Assembly (NCBI GenBank): GCA_015068035.1
Contig: SVLI01000004.1
Span: forward strand, 1-64,000
Source: Oscillospiraceae bacterium
GTDB lineage: Bacteria > Bacillota > Clostridia > Oscillospirales > Oscillospiraceae
DNA length: 64,000 bases
Direction of reading: 5' to 3'
In this document: positions 1 to 8,450 of the stretch, piece after piece
Layout of the letters: each line of letters begins with the position of its first letter
Position numbering within the stretch: position 1 is the stretch's first letter
Notes under the pieces: model-generated
What the model was told of the DNA's origin: nothing
The model's database searches: none
What the model saw: only the letters and a program-made list of their open reading frames with translations
Position numbers and translations under genes: made by a program

Positions 1-325
1 AGCGGACGTCGGTAAGGGAAGACTCTTTTCCGTTGATGCCGTCCGCAGTGCCGGCTCGGATGCCTTTGATGACCACGCCGCGAAGGACGGACGGATCCCT
101 GTCGTCGAGTTCGATGAGATTGAGCTTCCCGGTGAGTTTTGCCGCCTCGGCGTTATTGCCGCTTTGCGTAGTATTACCGTTGCCCGATTCATTGCCGGAT
201 TGCTGATTATCACCGGTGCTGCTTGCGGGCGGGTTTGTGCCGGTGCTTCCGGGATCGTCGCCTTTGCAAGCCGCCAGGCTGACGATCATTAAGAGAGCAA
301 GCGCGAGTATAAGTAACTTTTTCAT
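1..325 (-). CDS. Lipoprotein, N-terminal part (cut by window edge)
   Basis: The reading frame opens at ATG 325-323 behind an AGGAGG box (332-337 on the complement) and stays open to the window edge. The visible 108 codons start with a lipoprotein signal, MKKLLILALALLMIVSLAAC, with the lipidated cysteine at residue 20. A Gly/Ser/Asn/Thr-rich linker follows to about residue 62, typical of a spacer holding a domain away from the membrane. The remaining piece (about residues 63-108) is hydrophilic and I do not recognise it. The catalytic or binding domain must lie outside the window, so the function is unknown. A promoter (595-623) and a leader terminator (411-452) on the same strand suggest it is the first gene of its unit. 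Confidence 0.85.
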   Translation of the reverse strand, partial: MKKLLILALALLMIVSLAACKGDDPGSTGTNPPASSTGDNQQSGNESGNGNTTQSGNNAEAAKLTGKLNLIELDDRDPSVLRGVVIKGIRAGTADGINGKESSLTDVR

Positions 326-410
326 AAGTGGCCTCCTGGTTTTAATTTTTTATTTTCTATCCCAACGGGATCACGAACGGGGAACGGTCCGCCGACGCTT
401 TGGAGGACGG

Positions 411-452
411 AAAAAGGCGCGACAGACCCGCGTCAAGCGAGCGTATCGCGCC
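411..452 (-). terminator. Leader terminator/attenuator before the edge lipoprotein
   Basis: On the minus strand GGCGCGA (452-446) pairs with TCGCGCC (422-416), and the stem is followed by TTTTT (415-411). It lies between the promoter at 595-623 and the lipoprotein start at 325, so it either ends an upstream transcript or attenuates this gene. No ligand-binding leader was recognised. Confidence 0.5.
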
Positions 453-594
453 GATTGATATTATTTAAAAAAGGTATTGACAAAAGAAGCAGGTAGGGTT
501 GCCCTTGACTGACTGACCGACAAGATTGTCGCGTGTTCTTCATTTTTGTCAAGCCCCTTTCTGTAATATTTTTCCGAATACTATAATTTAGTTT

Positions 595-623
595 ATTGTA
601 GTACACAACATGCGGAATTGCAA
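595..623 (-). promoter_or_regulatory. Sigma-A type promoter, leftward
   Basis: On the minus strand TTGCAA (623-618) and TACAAT (600-595) are separated by exactly 17 bp. It points to the lipoprotein gene at 325 with a leader of about 260 nt. This is a match by eye only. Confidence 0.45.
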
Positions 624-727
624 GCCATAGAAGCGAAATTATTGTGAAATAACAAGGAAAAATGACTCGTGTCGATTTTAAGTTGTCGCTAAATACCGAC
701 ATCTGTAGCACAGGGGACGGTTCTATG

Positions 728-840
728 TGTTAATTGGCATAAAAACAACCGCGACCCCCTCTGTGAAAATTCCGACCCCCTCTCGGTCTAAAAACGACCC
801 CCCTTGGTGAAAAAGCGACCACCTAAACAAAAAAACGCCC
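728..840. mobile_element. Orphan IS21-like terminal repeat array
   Basis: Starting from TGTTAATTGGCAT at 728, the octamer CGACCCCC recurs at 752, 773 and 795, with the variant CGACCACC at 816 and a weaker CGCCCCCC near 836. The spacing is 20-22 bp, two helical turns. IS21-family ends begin with TG and carry several such transposase-binding repeats. No istA/istB frame and no opposite end are present before the gene at 1165, so this would be a remnant end. The family assignment rests on recalled resemblance. Confidence 0.4.
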
Positions 841-881
841 CCCGGGGGTCGCAGCGTTTCAAAATTAGGGTTCTTACACAA

Positions 882-926
882 GGAAAAACCTTGAAGCCAT
901 AGTGGTTTCGAGGTTTTTTCTTTTTT
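882..926 (+). terminator. Long wobble-paired hairpin with T tract
   Basis: Bases 882-899 pair with 903-920 over 18 positions with a 3-nt loop. The only non-Watson-Crick positions (883/919, 892/910, 896/906) are G-U in plus-strand RNA and would be A-C mismatches on the other strand. TTTTTT follows at 921. It looks like a rightward terminator, but no gene is seen upstream on this strand, so it may belong to the decayed IS element. Confidence 0.5.
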
Positions 927-947
927 CCTGCACGCGCTCCCCCAATC

Positions 948-977
948 CACCACACTGTTTTTTCAGTGTGGTGTTTT
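948..977 (+). terminator. Rho-independent terminator, rightward
   Basis: CACCACACTG (948-957) pairs perfectly with CAGTGTGGTG (964-973) around a T6 loop, followed by TTTTCTC. Together with the preceding hairpin it insulates the oppA promoter from leftward sources. Confidence 0.6.
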
Positions 978-1015
978 CTCTTTATTCGGGCTAAAATTTC
1001 ATCCCCCCAGGGGGC

Positions 1016-1044
1016 TTGTAGCCCGATTTTCCCGCAGATATAAT
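1016..1044 (+). promoter_or_regulatory. Promoter of the first oligopeptide transporter operon
   Basis: TTGTAG (1016-1021), a 17-bp spacer and a consensus TATAAT (1039-1044). Transcription would start near 1051, giving a structured leader of about 115 nt before the start codon at 1165. Confidence 0.55.
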
Positions 1045-1057
1045 ATATATGTAAGAT

Positions 1058-1146
1058 GCCCCGGCATAGCTGGCACTACACCGGGGCGTTGCCAACCCCA
1101 ATCCCAAACAATCAAGGCAGGCATCGTTATTATACAATGTCCTGCC
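1058..1146 (+). other. Structured 5' leader of oppA, class not recognised
   Basis: Two hairpins can form: GCCCCGG (1058-1064) with CCGGGGC (1081-1087), and GGCAGGCAT (1116-1124) with ATGTCCTGCC (1137-1146). The second ends about 10 nt before the ribosome binding site, so it could influence translation. It fits no riboswitch class I know. Confidence 0.35.
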
Positions 1147-1164
1147 GGAAAAAGAAAGGAAAAA

Positions 1165-2703
1165 ATGAACATGAAGAAGATTTTTGCTCTGCTTCTGGCT
1201 GTGGTCATGGTATTGAGCCTTGCAGCCTGCAGCGGTGGTGCAGATAAGGGTTCCACCCTGGTCTACGGTTCCGGCGACTACGATTCCATCAACCCCATTA
1301 TGAACGAGCACTGCGAGATCAAGCATCTGCTGTTCGACTCACTGGTAAAGCTGGACAAGGACGGCAAGCCCGTTGCCAGTCTGGCGGAGAGCTGGACCTA
1401 TGACGATACAACTCTCACCTACACTTTCAAGCTCCGCAGCGACGTCAAGTGGCACGACGGCGAGAAGTTCACCGCCGACGATGTCAAGTTCACCATCGAA
1501 GCCATTATGAATCCCGACAACGGCTCCGAGAACTACCCCAACTACATCGAGATCAAGGAAATCAAGGTCATCTCCGACACCGAGATCGCATTCATCCTCT
1601 CCGAGCCCAACTACGCATTCCTGGACTACATGACCATGTCCATCCTGCCCGAGCACAAGCTCCAGGGCGAAGACATGTGGGAATCCGACTACTTCAAGAA
1701 CCCCGTCGGCACCGGTCCTTATAAGCTGGAAAGCTGGGACGTGGGGCAGGCTATCACCATGGCGAAGAATGAAGATTACTTCGCCGGTGCTGCCAAGATC
1801 GACACCATCATCTTCAAGATCGTCACGGACGACAATGCCAAAGCGCTGCAGCTGAAGGAAGGCACGCTGGATCTGGCACAGGTCACGCCCAAGGACGCGC
1901 AGAGCTTCAAGGATGCAGAGGGCCTCACCGTTTACGATATGAACACCTCCGACTACCGCGGCATTCTGTATAACTTCTGGAATCCCTATTGGCAGGAAAA
2001 CGGCGATCTGATCCCCGCAATCAGCTATTGCATCGACCGTCAGGCCATTGTGGACGCCGTTCTGCTGGGCGAAGGCTTCGTGGCCTACAGCCCCATTCAG
2101 CTCAACGAATATAACTACGACGGCGTCGAGAAATACGACTTCGATCTTGCCAAGGCGGAAGCCGCTTTCAAGGCCGCCGGCTGTGAAAAGGATGCCGAGG
2201 GCTTTTGGTGCCGCGACGGCGAGCGCATCTCCTTCACCATCAACGCAACGCCCGGCGATCAGGTACGCATTGACATGGCGCAGATCGCTGCCCAGCAGCT
2301 GCAGGAGGCCGGTCTGGATGTGAAGGCCAATGTTCCCGCCGACGGCATTGACTGGGGCGGGCAGGAATGCTGCATCATCGGCTGGGGCTCCCCCTACGAT
2401 GCCGACGACCACACCTATAAGGTTTTCTCCACCGACGCAGGCGCCAACTACTCCGGCTATTCCAACGCAGACGTTGACGAGTGGCTGAAGAAAGCCCGCC
2501 AGACAAATGACGACGCCGAGCGCGCGGAATACTACAAGCAGTTCCAGATCGCGATGGCGAAAGCGCCCGCTTACACCTTCTTTGCCTACATCAATGCGAT
2601 GTTCATCGCGGACAGCAACATCAAAGGCATTGATGCAAACACCGTTCTGGGACACCACGGCGTGGGCATTTTCTGGAATGTCACGGAATGGACCATCGAG
2701 TAA
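1165..2703 (+). CDS. Peptide/nickel-type ABC transporter substrate-binding lipoprotein
   Basis: This is a family 5 extracellular solute-binding protein (SBP_bac_5; OppA/DppA/NikA type) that captures oligopeptides or a similar ligand outside the membrane and hands it to the permeases encoded downstream. The 512-residue length is normal. A lipobox LAAC puts the lipidated cysteine at residue 22; the mature protein begins SGG. The typical family region is clear: LAESWTYDD, then a segment around FTADDVKFT and a GTGPYKLESWD motif near residue 185. Two close starts exist (1165, or ATG 1171 with better spacing from the AAAGGA box at 1155-1160). It is followed by a terminator at 2721-2746, a common arrangement that lets the binding protein exceed the rest of the operon. 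The ligand cannot be told from sequence. Confidence 0.93.
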   Translation: MNMKKIFALLLAVVMVLSLAACSGGADKGSTLVYGSGDYDSINPIMNEHCEIKHLLFDSLVKLDKDGKPVASLAESWTYDDTTLTYTFKLRSDVKWHDGEKFTADDVKFTIEAIMNPDNGSENYPNYIEIKEIKVISDTEIAFILSEPNYAFLDYMTMSILPEHKLQGEDMWESDYFKNPVGTGPYKLESWDVGQAITMAKNEDYFAGAAKIDTIIFKIVTDDNAKALQLKEGTLDLAQVTPKDAQSFKDAEGLTVYDMNTSDYRGILYNFWNPYWQENGDLIPAISYCIDRQAIVDAVLLGEGFVAYSPIQLNEYNYDGVEKYDFDLAKAEAAFKAAGCEKDAEGFWCRDGERISFTINATPGDQVRIDMAQIAAQQLQEAGLDVKANVPADGIDWGGQECCIIGWGSPYDADDHTYKVFSTDAGANYSGYSNADVDEWLKKARQTNDDAERAEYYKQFQIAMAKAPAYTFFAYINAMFIADSNIKGIDANTVLGHHGVGIFWNVTEWTIE

Positions 2704-2720
2704 TCGCGTAAACGTGCCAC

Positions 2721-2746
2721 ATAAGGGGCTGATTTCAGCCCCTTAT
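2721..2746 (+). terminator. Intra-operon terminator after the binding-protein gene
   Basis: ATAAGGGGCTG (2721-2731) and CAGCCCCTTAT (2736-2746) form an 11-bp perfect stem followed by TGTG. The missing long T run suggests partial read-through into the ATPase genes. Confidence 0.6.
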
Positions 2747-2750
2747 TGTG

Positions 2751-2899
2751 CATTTGCTTTACAGACAGATGAAACCCGCCTTCCTGTGCAGGCCACAATT
2801 CCCCGCAGCGACAGAGGACTTGCCGCACTCCCCCACCTCACCACCACATTCTGCAAGGGGACTTCGGCCGCGGCTTATGATCCGTGTGTAAAGCAAATG
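2751..2899. repeat. Perfect 13-bp inverted repeat bracketing 123 bp
   Basis: CATTTGCTTTACA (2751-2763) is the exact reverse complement of 2887-2899. The bracketed 123 bp holds no convincing frame. The arrangement resembles a small non-autonomous insertion or a long-range RNA stem between oppA and the ATPase gene. No target-site duplication is obvious. Confidence 0.45.
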
Positions 2900-2927
2900 A
2901 CGAGTCAATAAGGACAGGACGATTCTT

Positions 2928-3941
2928 ATGGAAGAATTATTGAAAATAGAAAACCTATCGGTTGGAATCAAATCTCCGGCGGGAAAAGTGCAGGCTGTCC
3001 GGGATGTAAGCCTTGACCTGCACCCCGGCGAGATTCTTGCCATCGTGGGCGAGAGCGGCTGCGGAAAGAGCATGCTCTGCAAGGCAATCATGAAACTTCT
3101 GCCGAAGTCCGCAAAAATCGAGGGCGGTAAAATAACCGTAAGCGGCGTGGACATCACGGGCTACTCCGACAAGGATATGCGCAAGCTTCGGGGCAAGCTG
3201 TTCTCCATGATTTTTCAGGACCCCATGACGGCGCTGAACCCCACCATTCCCATCGGGGGGCAAATCGCCGAAGCCATTTTGACTCACGAGCCCAAGCTGT
3301 CAAAAGAAGAAGTCTACAACCGGGTCATTGAATTGATGGAGCTGGTGGGCATCCGGCGGCCCCATGAACGCTACAAGCTGTATCCCTACAATTTCTCCGG
3401 CGGCATGCGGCAGAGAAGCGTTATGGCGATTGCGCTTGCAGCCAATCCCAAAATTCTGCTGGCTGACGAGCCGACAACCGCGCTGGATGTGACCATTCAG
3501 GTGCAGATTCTGGACTTGCTCAAAGAAATCCAGCTAAAGCTGGGCACGGCGACCATTCTGGTTTCCCATGATTTGGGTGTGGTGGCAAGATGCGCCGACC
3601 GGGTGGCCATTATGTACGCCGGCAAGATTGTGGAGATCGGCACAGCGGAAGAAGTCTATTACGATCCCCGGCATCCTTACACCTGGGGACTGATGCAGTC
3701 CCTTCCCGCGCTCAACAAAGGAAAGGCCGAACTGAAAACCATCCCCGGTATGCCGCCCACGCTGATCGATCCCCCTGTGGGTGACGCTTTTGCCTGCCGG
3801 AACGAATATGCCTTGGAAATCGACTATCACGAGCAGCCTCCTATGTTCAAAATCACGGATACACACTATGCGGCAACCTGGCTTTTAGATCCCAGAGCGC
3901 CCAAAGTTGAATCACCGTTGGGAGGGAAACGCGATGTCTGA
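2928..3941 (+). CDS. Oligopeptide-type ABC transporter ATP-binding protein (OppD/DppD)
   Basis: First of two nucleotide-binding subunits that power the permease pair at 4830-6718. Walker A GESGCGKS is at residues 41-48, the ABC signature FSGGMRQR about residue 155, Walker [12 protein letters not shown] just after, and the H-loop in VSHDLG. The 337-residue length and C-terminal extension are those of OppD/DppD. Unlike many OppD proteins, the C-terminal tail lacks the usual cysteine cluster: only ACRNE is seen where CxxxxxC-x2-C is common. The stop overlaps the next gene's start by 8 nt, so translation is likely coupled. Confidence 0.93.
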   Translation: MEELLKIENLSVGIKSPAGKVQAVRDVSLDLHPGEILAIVGESGCGKSMLCKAIMKLLPKSAKIEGGKITVSGVDITGYSDKDMRKLRGKLFSMIFQDPMTALNPTIPIGGQIAEAILTHEPKLSKEEVYNRVIELMELVGIRRPHERYKLYPYNFSGGMRQRSVMAIALAANPKILLADEPTTALDVTIQVQILDLLKEIQLKLGTATILVSHDLGVVARCADRVAIMYAGKIVEIGTAEEVYYDPRHPYTWGLMQSLPALNKGKAELKTIPGMPPTLIDPPVGDAFACRNEYALEIDYHEQPPMFKITDTHYAATWLLDPRAPKVESPLGGKRDV

Positions 3942-4830
3942 AGTCTTGCTCGATGTGCAGCGGCTTTCCCATGTGTTCAAGCTGGGCAAACACGCCGTGA
4001 TCAAAGCGGTGGACGATGTGTCCTTCCAAATGAAGCGGGGCGAGATTTTCGGCCTTGTGGGCGAGTCCGGCTCCGGCAAGTCCACCGTTGCACGCTGCAT
4101 CATGAACATCTATCAGCCAACCGAAGGCAAGATCCTCTATAACGGCATCCATGTTTGCGACAAAAAAGAGTTCCGCAAGCACCACAAAACGCTGGAAACC
4201 CGGCGGCAGATCATTTTTCAGGACTCCACTTCCAGCCTGAATCAACGCATGACGGTGGCGGATATTATCGCTGAGCCGATGTCCATCCACCGCATCAAGC
4301 CCCCCAGAGGAAACTTACGGGTTGAAGCGGAGTTCCAGCTAAGCTATGTGGGAATGGATGCCAGCTATTTGAACAAGTACCCCGCGGAGCTTTCCGGCGG
4401 TCAGCGTCAACGGGTGGCCATCGCCCGTGCTCTGTCCATGGAGCCGGAGCTGCTCGTGGCCGATGAACCTGTTGCATCGCTGGATGTGTCCATTCAGGCG
4501 CAGATCATCAACCTGCTGCGCCATTGCAACCGGGAGCACGGCTGCTCCATCCTGTTCATTGCCCATGACCTTTCCATGGTGGAATACCTCTGCGACCGCG
4601 TTGGCGTTATGTACCGCGGCAAGCTGGTAGAACTGGCGCCCACGGCGCAGCTTTACGCCAATCCTCAGCATCCTTATACGAAAGCGCTGCTGTCTGCCAT
4701 CCCTGTTCCCGACCCCATAGCTGAGCGAAGCAGGAAACGGGCAGATTTCGACGAGCTCAGCTTTGAGCGTGGCGGTGTGCTGACGGAGATTGCGCCCGGC
4801 CACTGGGTGCTCCGAAAGGAGGATTTTTGA
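3934..4830 (+). CDS. Oligopeptide-type ABC transporter ATP-binding protein (OppF/DppF)
   Basis: Second ATPase of the transporter. Walker [10 protein letters not shown], signature LSGGQRQR and Walker [13 protein letters not shown] are all intact, so it should hydrolyse ATP as a heterodimer with the product of 2928-3941. I chose ATG 3934 (MSEVLLDV) because GGGAGG lies just upstream; an in-frame ATG at 3907 would lie deep inside the previous gene. The 298-residue product is slightly short for OppF, and the C-terminal oligopeptide-transporter tail is brief. The stop TGA shares its last base with the permease start (TGATG at 4828-4832). Confidence 0.92.
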   Translation: MSEVLLDVQRLSHVFKLGKHAVIKAVDDVSFQMKRGEIFGLVGESGSGKSTVARCIMNIYQPTEGKILYNGIHVCDKKEFRKHHKTLETRRQIIFQDSTSSLNQRMTVADIIAEPMSIHRIKPPRGNLRVEAEFQLSYVGMDASYLNKYPAELSGGQRQRVAIARALSMEPELLVADEPVASLDVSIQAQIINLLRHCNREHGCSILFIAHDLSMVEYLCDRVGVMYRGKLVELAPTAQLYANPQHPYTKALLSAIPVPDPIAERSRKRADFDELSFERGGVLTEIAPGHWVLRKEDF

Positions 4831-5834
4831 TGAAAAGAAATCCTTTCGTTTACTATGGCAAGAAGGTCCTTGTGTTTTTGCTGAGTGTGCTCGTTCTTTC
4901 TGTGGCCGTGTTTTATATCTCCCGCCTTGCGCCCGGCGACCCGCTGATGAGCTACTACGGTGATCGCGTGGAAAAAATGAGCGTAGAGGAGAAAGCGGAG
5001 GCGCGGGAGAGGCTGGGGCTGAACGATCCCATCCATATCCAGTACATCCGCTGGGCTGAGAATGCTGTCAGGGGCGACTTCGGCATTTCCTTCAAATACA
5101 AGCAGGATGTGATGGAGGTGATCGGGCAGCGGATCGGCTTCACGCTGATTTTGGGCGGCATCGGCTTTGTGCTGACTTTTGTGGGCGCTCTGCTGCTTGG
5201 CGTTTTGTGCGCATGGTTTGAGGACAAGTGGATCGACAAGGCATTGTGCAAAGTCGGCACACTGCTCAGCTGCATCCCGGAATTCTGGCTGTCGCTGCTG
5301 CTGATTCTGATTTTCGCCGTGACGCTGCATTGGCTTCCCAGCAGCGGCGCATACGACGTCGGCTATAAGCACGATGTGATCAACCGCGCCCGGCATCTGA
5401 TTCTTCCGCTCATTATCGTGGTGCTGCAGCACCTTTGGTATTATGCCTATATGATCCGCAACAAGCTGTTGGAGGAAACCAGGGCAGACTATGTGCTTTT
5501 GGGCAAATCCAAAGGCCTGAGCAAGCGGGAAATCATGTTCCGTCACTGTCTGCGCAACATTATGCCTTCCTACATCAGCATCATGGCCATCTCTGTTCCG
5601 CACGTGGTGGGCGGCACCTACATCGTGGAAACCGTGTTCAGTTATCCCGGCATCGGCGCGCTGTCCTATGAAAGCGCGCGGTATCACGATTACAATCTGC
5701 TGATGGTGCTTTGCATGATGACCGGCATTCTTGTGATTCTCTGCAATCTGATCGGGCAGATCATTAACGAGAAGATCGACCCCAGAATCAAGGCAAACGA
5801 AGTGATCGAAACATCGGAGGTGACCAAAGTATGA
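4830..5834 (+). CDS. ABC transporter permease, OppB/DppB type
   Basis: Inner-membrane permease subunit, 334 residues. The N-terminal transmembrane helix (about residues 9-29) is followed by the periplasmic-type loop with RLAPGDPL and ERLGLNDP, typical of OppB/DppB. Five further hydrophobic stretches follow. The cytoplasmic EAA-type loop that docks on the ATPases is visible in GLSKREIMFRHCLRN. The start is ATG 4830 behind AAAGGAGG (4816-4822); the TTG just before is ignored. The gene overlaps the next one by ATGA at 5831-5834. Confidence 0.92.
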   Translation: MKRNPFVYYGKKVLVFLLSVLVLSVAVFYISRLAPGDPLMSYYGDRVEKMSVEEKAEARERLGLNDPIHIQYIRWAENAVRGDFGISFKYKQDVMEVIGQRIGFTLILGGIGFVLTFVGALLLGVLCAWFEDKWIDKALCKVGTLLSCIPEFWLSLLLILIFAVTLHWLPSSGAYDVGYKHDVINRARHLILPLIIVVLQHLWYYAYMIRNKLLEETRADYVLLGKSKGLSKREIMFRHCLRNIMPSYISIMAISVPHVVGGTYIVETVFSYPGIGALSYESARYHDYNLLMVLCMMTGILVILCNLIGQIINEKIDPRIKANEVIETSEVTKV

Positions 5835-6718
5835 CAGAAAAAGAACTGTTTACAATGGTCGGCATCCGTCCCGAAGCACCTGCGCCGGAAAAGAAGGTCC
5901 GCCGCTTAAAAGGCTTCCCGTGGGTCTCTGCGATTCTGCTTGCCGTGATCGTGCTGTGCTGCATCTTTGCAGAAGGGATTATGACCAAAAATCCCGCTTA
6001 TTTGGATCTTGAGAATTTCAGCGCTGCGCCCGATGCAGAGTTCCTGTTCGGGACGGACACCCTCGGCCGTGACATTTTCTCCGGTATATGGTACGGCGGC
6101 CGTATTTCCATTCTGATCGGCTTTCTGGCAACCCTTATCTCCACCGTCATCGCGGTGGTATACGGCGCTGTCAGCGGCATTGCTCCCGTGTGGCTGGACA
6201 CTTTGATGATGCGCTTTACGGAGATTTTTCTCAGCGTTCCGGGACTGCTGCTGGTGCTGTTCCTGCAGGCGATTTTGGGGCAGGCCAATGTACTGACCCT
6301 CTCTGTCGTCATCGGCGTCACAAGCTGGGCAAGCATCGCCAAAGTTATCCGCACAGAAGTGCGGCAGATCCGCAGCAGCGAATATATCGTTGCCTCCCGA
6401 TGCATGGGTGGCAGGTTCTTCCACATTCTGCGCAAGCACCTTGCCCCCAATTTCATTGCTTCCATCATGTTCATGGTGGTGATGAATGTTCGCGGCGCGA
6501 TCGTCTCCGAATCCACCCTCAGTTTTATGGGCATGGGGCTTCCGCTGGAGATCATCTCCTGGGGCAGCATGCTGTCCCTCGCGGGAAACGCTTTGCTGAC
6601 CGACAGCTGGTGGATCATCCTCATCCCGGGCGTGTTCCTGGTAACGCTCCTCATATGCCTGACCAACATTGGCAACTATCTGCGCAAAGCCGCCAACCGG
6701 AAAGAGAGCAATCTGTAA
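5831..6718 (+). CDS. ABC transporter permease, OppC/DppC type
   Basis: Partner permease of 295 residues. It has the OppC layout: a soluble N-terminal extension of about 40 residues, a first helix, a loop containing FGTDTLGRDIFSG, then five more helices. The EAA-type coupling loop is visible in ASRCMGGRFFHILRKHLAP, and the family's late motif STLSFMGMGLP is present. The start overlaps the previous stop by 4 nt. The operon ends at the terminator 6871-6906, so the order is A-D-F-B-C. Confidence 0.92.
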   Translation: MTEKELFTMVGIRPEAPAPEKKVRRLKGFPWVSAILLAVIVLCCIFAEGIMTKNPAYLDLENFSAAPDAEFLFGTDTLGRDIFSGIWYGGRISILIGFLATLISTVIAVVYGAVSGIAPVWLDTLMMRFTEIFLSVPGLLLVLFLQAILGQANVLTLSVVIGVTSWASIAKVIRTEVRQIRSSEYIVASRCMGGRFFHILRKHLAPNFIASIMFMVVMNVRGAIVSESTLSFMGMGLPLEIISWGSMLSLAGNALLTDSWWIILIPGVFLVTLLICLTNIGNYLRKAANRKESNL

Positions 6719-6870
6719 GCGAATACGCGGCGGCAAAGCCTAATTTCAACGACCCGCCGATGCGTTGGCCAAAATGTGCATTTTGCATCGGTAAAAACGC
6801 ACATTTATCCGGCATTACTTTTGGTGTGCCAATACAAAAACATCCCTACTCGAGGGATCACACAAAACAT

Positions 6871-6906
6871 AAACCGCCGGGTGCTGACACAGCGCCCGGC
6901 GGTTTT
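6871..6906 (+). terminator. Terminator of the first Opp operon
   Basis: AAACCGCCGG (6871-6880) pairs with CCGGCGGTTT (6896-6905), extended by GTGCTG/CAGCGC, followed by TTTTC. It sits between convergent units. Bases 6719-6870 hold only short inverted repeats (6772-6779/6799-6806 and 6842-6858) and no gene. Confidence 0.8.
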
Positions 6907-6947
6907 CATATCAAATTGCAGTGAAAAGTGCGCCTTTTCAAAGTGCA

Positions 6948-7044
6948 CAGCAGCTCCTTCATCGGAATGCTTCCGTCATCCAACGCATCGCGGACGTCCC
7001 GGGAGCTGTTGTGATTATGGCTGATCCGGGGCGCCCAGCTTTCC
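6948..7044 (-). pseudogene. Decayed fragment of a second epimerase gene
   Basis: This 97-bp stretch is clearly homologous to 8550-8658, an internal part of the intact epimerase gene on the same strand. Both contain TTCATCGGAATG.TTCCGTCATCCAA, TGTTGTGA, ATGGCTGAT and GGCGCCCAGCTTTCC in the same order, with gaps of about 12 bp in this copy. The frame is broken. Its left part is non-coding and its right part has been taken over, one frame shifted, as the last codons of the transglutaminase gene (7015-8214). Weak similarity may extend to about 7078. Confidence 0.75.
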
Positions 7045-8214
7045 GGTCTCTTCCGCCACGGCAATCGGATAGGCCTCATAATCCCACTGGTGTCCGGTCA
7101 TGGCAAAATAATCACTGCTCCGGTTGAAAAATCCAAAATCATATGCGCCTTCGTCCCAGGTGGCGTCCGTGCAATACCACTCGCCGTCCAGCCGTACCAT
7201 ATTCCACGCATGATCCTCCCGCGAGTTAAACGCAGCGCCAACAACCGTGATGCACTCAATATCCAGCACATCCATAAACAGTTGGAATGCCGTGGCAAAA
7301 CCAAGACAGACCGCTTTGCCGCCCAGGATCGCACCGTGCGGCTCATAACTCTCCCGTGGAGCAGCGTTGGGAATGTCATAATGCCGATGGTCATACGATG
7401 CGTTGGCAGTGAGCCACGTGTAAATTGCCAGTTCTTTCTCGAGCGCTGTCATGTCCTCACGGATTTCCGTTTCAAGCACCTGCGTCACTTTTCTGTACAG
7501 TTTTTGGTCCTTCGCCGACAAACCGGCATCATCCCCCGCCTTCACGGCAGCGACCATCGCCGCGTTATCCCAAAGCGACATATCGTCGATCTCCGGGTCA
7601 ACATAGGGTTCCCAATACGAAGGGAGATCCTCAAGTGACGGCACAGATGGCGCATCCGCCTCCGGCTCCTCGAGCACTGCAGTTCCGTCGAGCAGCGCGC
7701 ACAGGTATTCCTCGGCACGCGCGGCATCCGGACAGATCAGAACCGCTGCCCAGCCGTTGTCCGTTACAGCCACCCTTGCCTGCTCTACAACGGCCTCCTG
7801 CTCCGGATTATAGCCGAAGAAATCGCCCTGCCGTGCGTGGCGGTAGCTCTCCAGACTCTGATATACACTTTCCGGATCTGCCTGCTCCGTCAGCCAGAAC
7901 ACGCTGACCTCATAGGCCTCCGCCTCGTGGCGATAAATGGAGCACTCGCCCCACACCTCAGAAGCGAGTCCGTAATAGCGCTCCACATAAGTGATGAGCG
8001 CGTCCGAATCATAGCTGTTGTTCACAAACTGCAGCGCAGCTGCGTCGCGTCCGCTGTCGGCAATGATCGCCGCTGCAAGTGCATCCGCGCTGAACTTTTT
8101 CTCCGTGTTGGGATCTGTTGTCTGCGATGGTGTCGGCGGCGTTACAGCTTCCCCGCCGCAAGCAGACAGCAGCAACAGCAGGACCGCCATTCCGAGCGCT
8201 ATCCATTTTTTCAT
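7015..8214 (-). CDS. DUF4358 + transglutaminase-core lipoprotein
   Basis: A secreted lipoprotein of 399 residues. The lipobox LSAC lipidates Cys19, followed by a Pro/Thr linker. Residues about 60-180 resemble DUF4358 (AAIIADSG, YYGLASEVWGE). Residues about 255-375 form a transglutaminase-like cysteine protease core with an apparently complete triad: Cys303 in GGKAVCLGFA, His335 in EDHAWNMV and Asp350 in CTDATWDEG. Such proteins act on extracellular peptides or the wall; the substrate is unknown. The last residues (GKLGAPDQP) are translated from a fragment of a decayed epimerase copy, so the C-terminus is probably shortened or replaced. Bases 8215-8450 beyond its start hold one 8-bp inverted repeat (8295-8302/8316-8323) and no gene. 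Confidence 0.88.
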   Translation of the reverse strand: MKKWIALGMAVLLLLLSACGGEAVTPPTPSQTTDPNTEKKFSADALAAAIIADSGRDAAALQFVNNSYDSDALITYVERYYGLASEVWGECSIYRHEAEAYEVSVFWLTEQADPESVYQSLESYRHARQGDFFGYNPEQEAVVEQARVAVTDNGWAAVLICPDAARAEEYLCALLDGTAVLEEPEADAPSVPSLEDLPSYWEPYVDPEIDDMSLWDNAAMVAAVKAGDDAGLSAKDQKLYRKVTQVLETEIREDMTALEKELAIYTWLTANASYDHRHYDIPNAAPRESYEPHGAILGGKAVCLGFATAFQLFMDVLDIECITVVGAAFNSREDHAWNMVRLDGEWYCTDATWDEGAYDFGFFNRSSDYFAMTGHQWDYEAYPIAVAEETGKLGAPDQP

Positions 8215-8450
8215 TTGCGCATCACAACCTCTGCGAGTTTTTCATATCACAACAATGCCCTGCATCTTACTTGCATCATTTTCAAATTCATGCGGGCTAA
8301 ATCATGATACAGACAATTTAGCCGTTCAAAATGCAGGTGTCTGCGTAGGTTTTTCGCGTGTCCGTCCTGTCCGCTCTATGTATACAACCACCGGTTTATC
8401 CGCGTCCGTCACCATCGAGGGAAACCGCCATTCCACCGGCTTCTCCGCTC

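Noticed and set aside
1021..1164. Nickel/cobalt riboswitch before the peptide/nickel-type binding protein
   Set aside because: Two hairpins are present but the conserved bases of that class are not; kept only as an unclassified leader.
433..1326. Several small open frames around the left intergenic region
   Set aside because: They lack ribosome sites, overlap terminators and the IS-like repeats, and have no protein-like composition.
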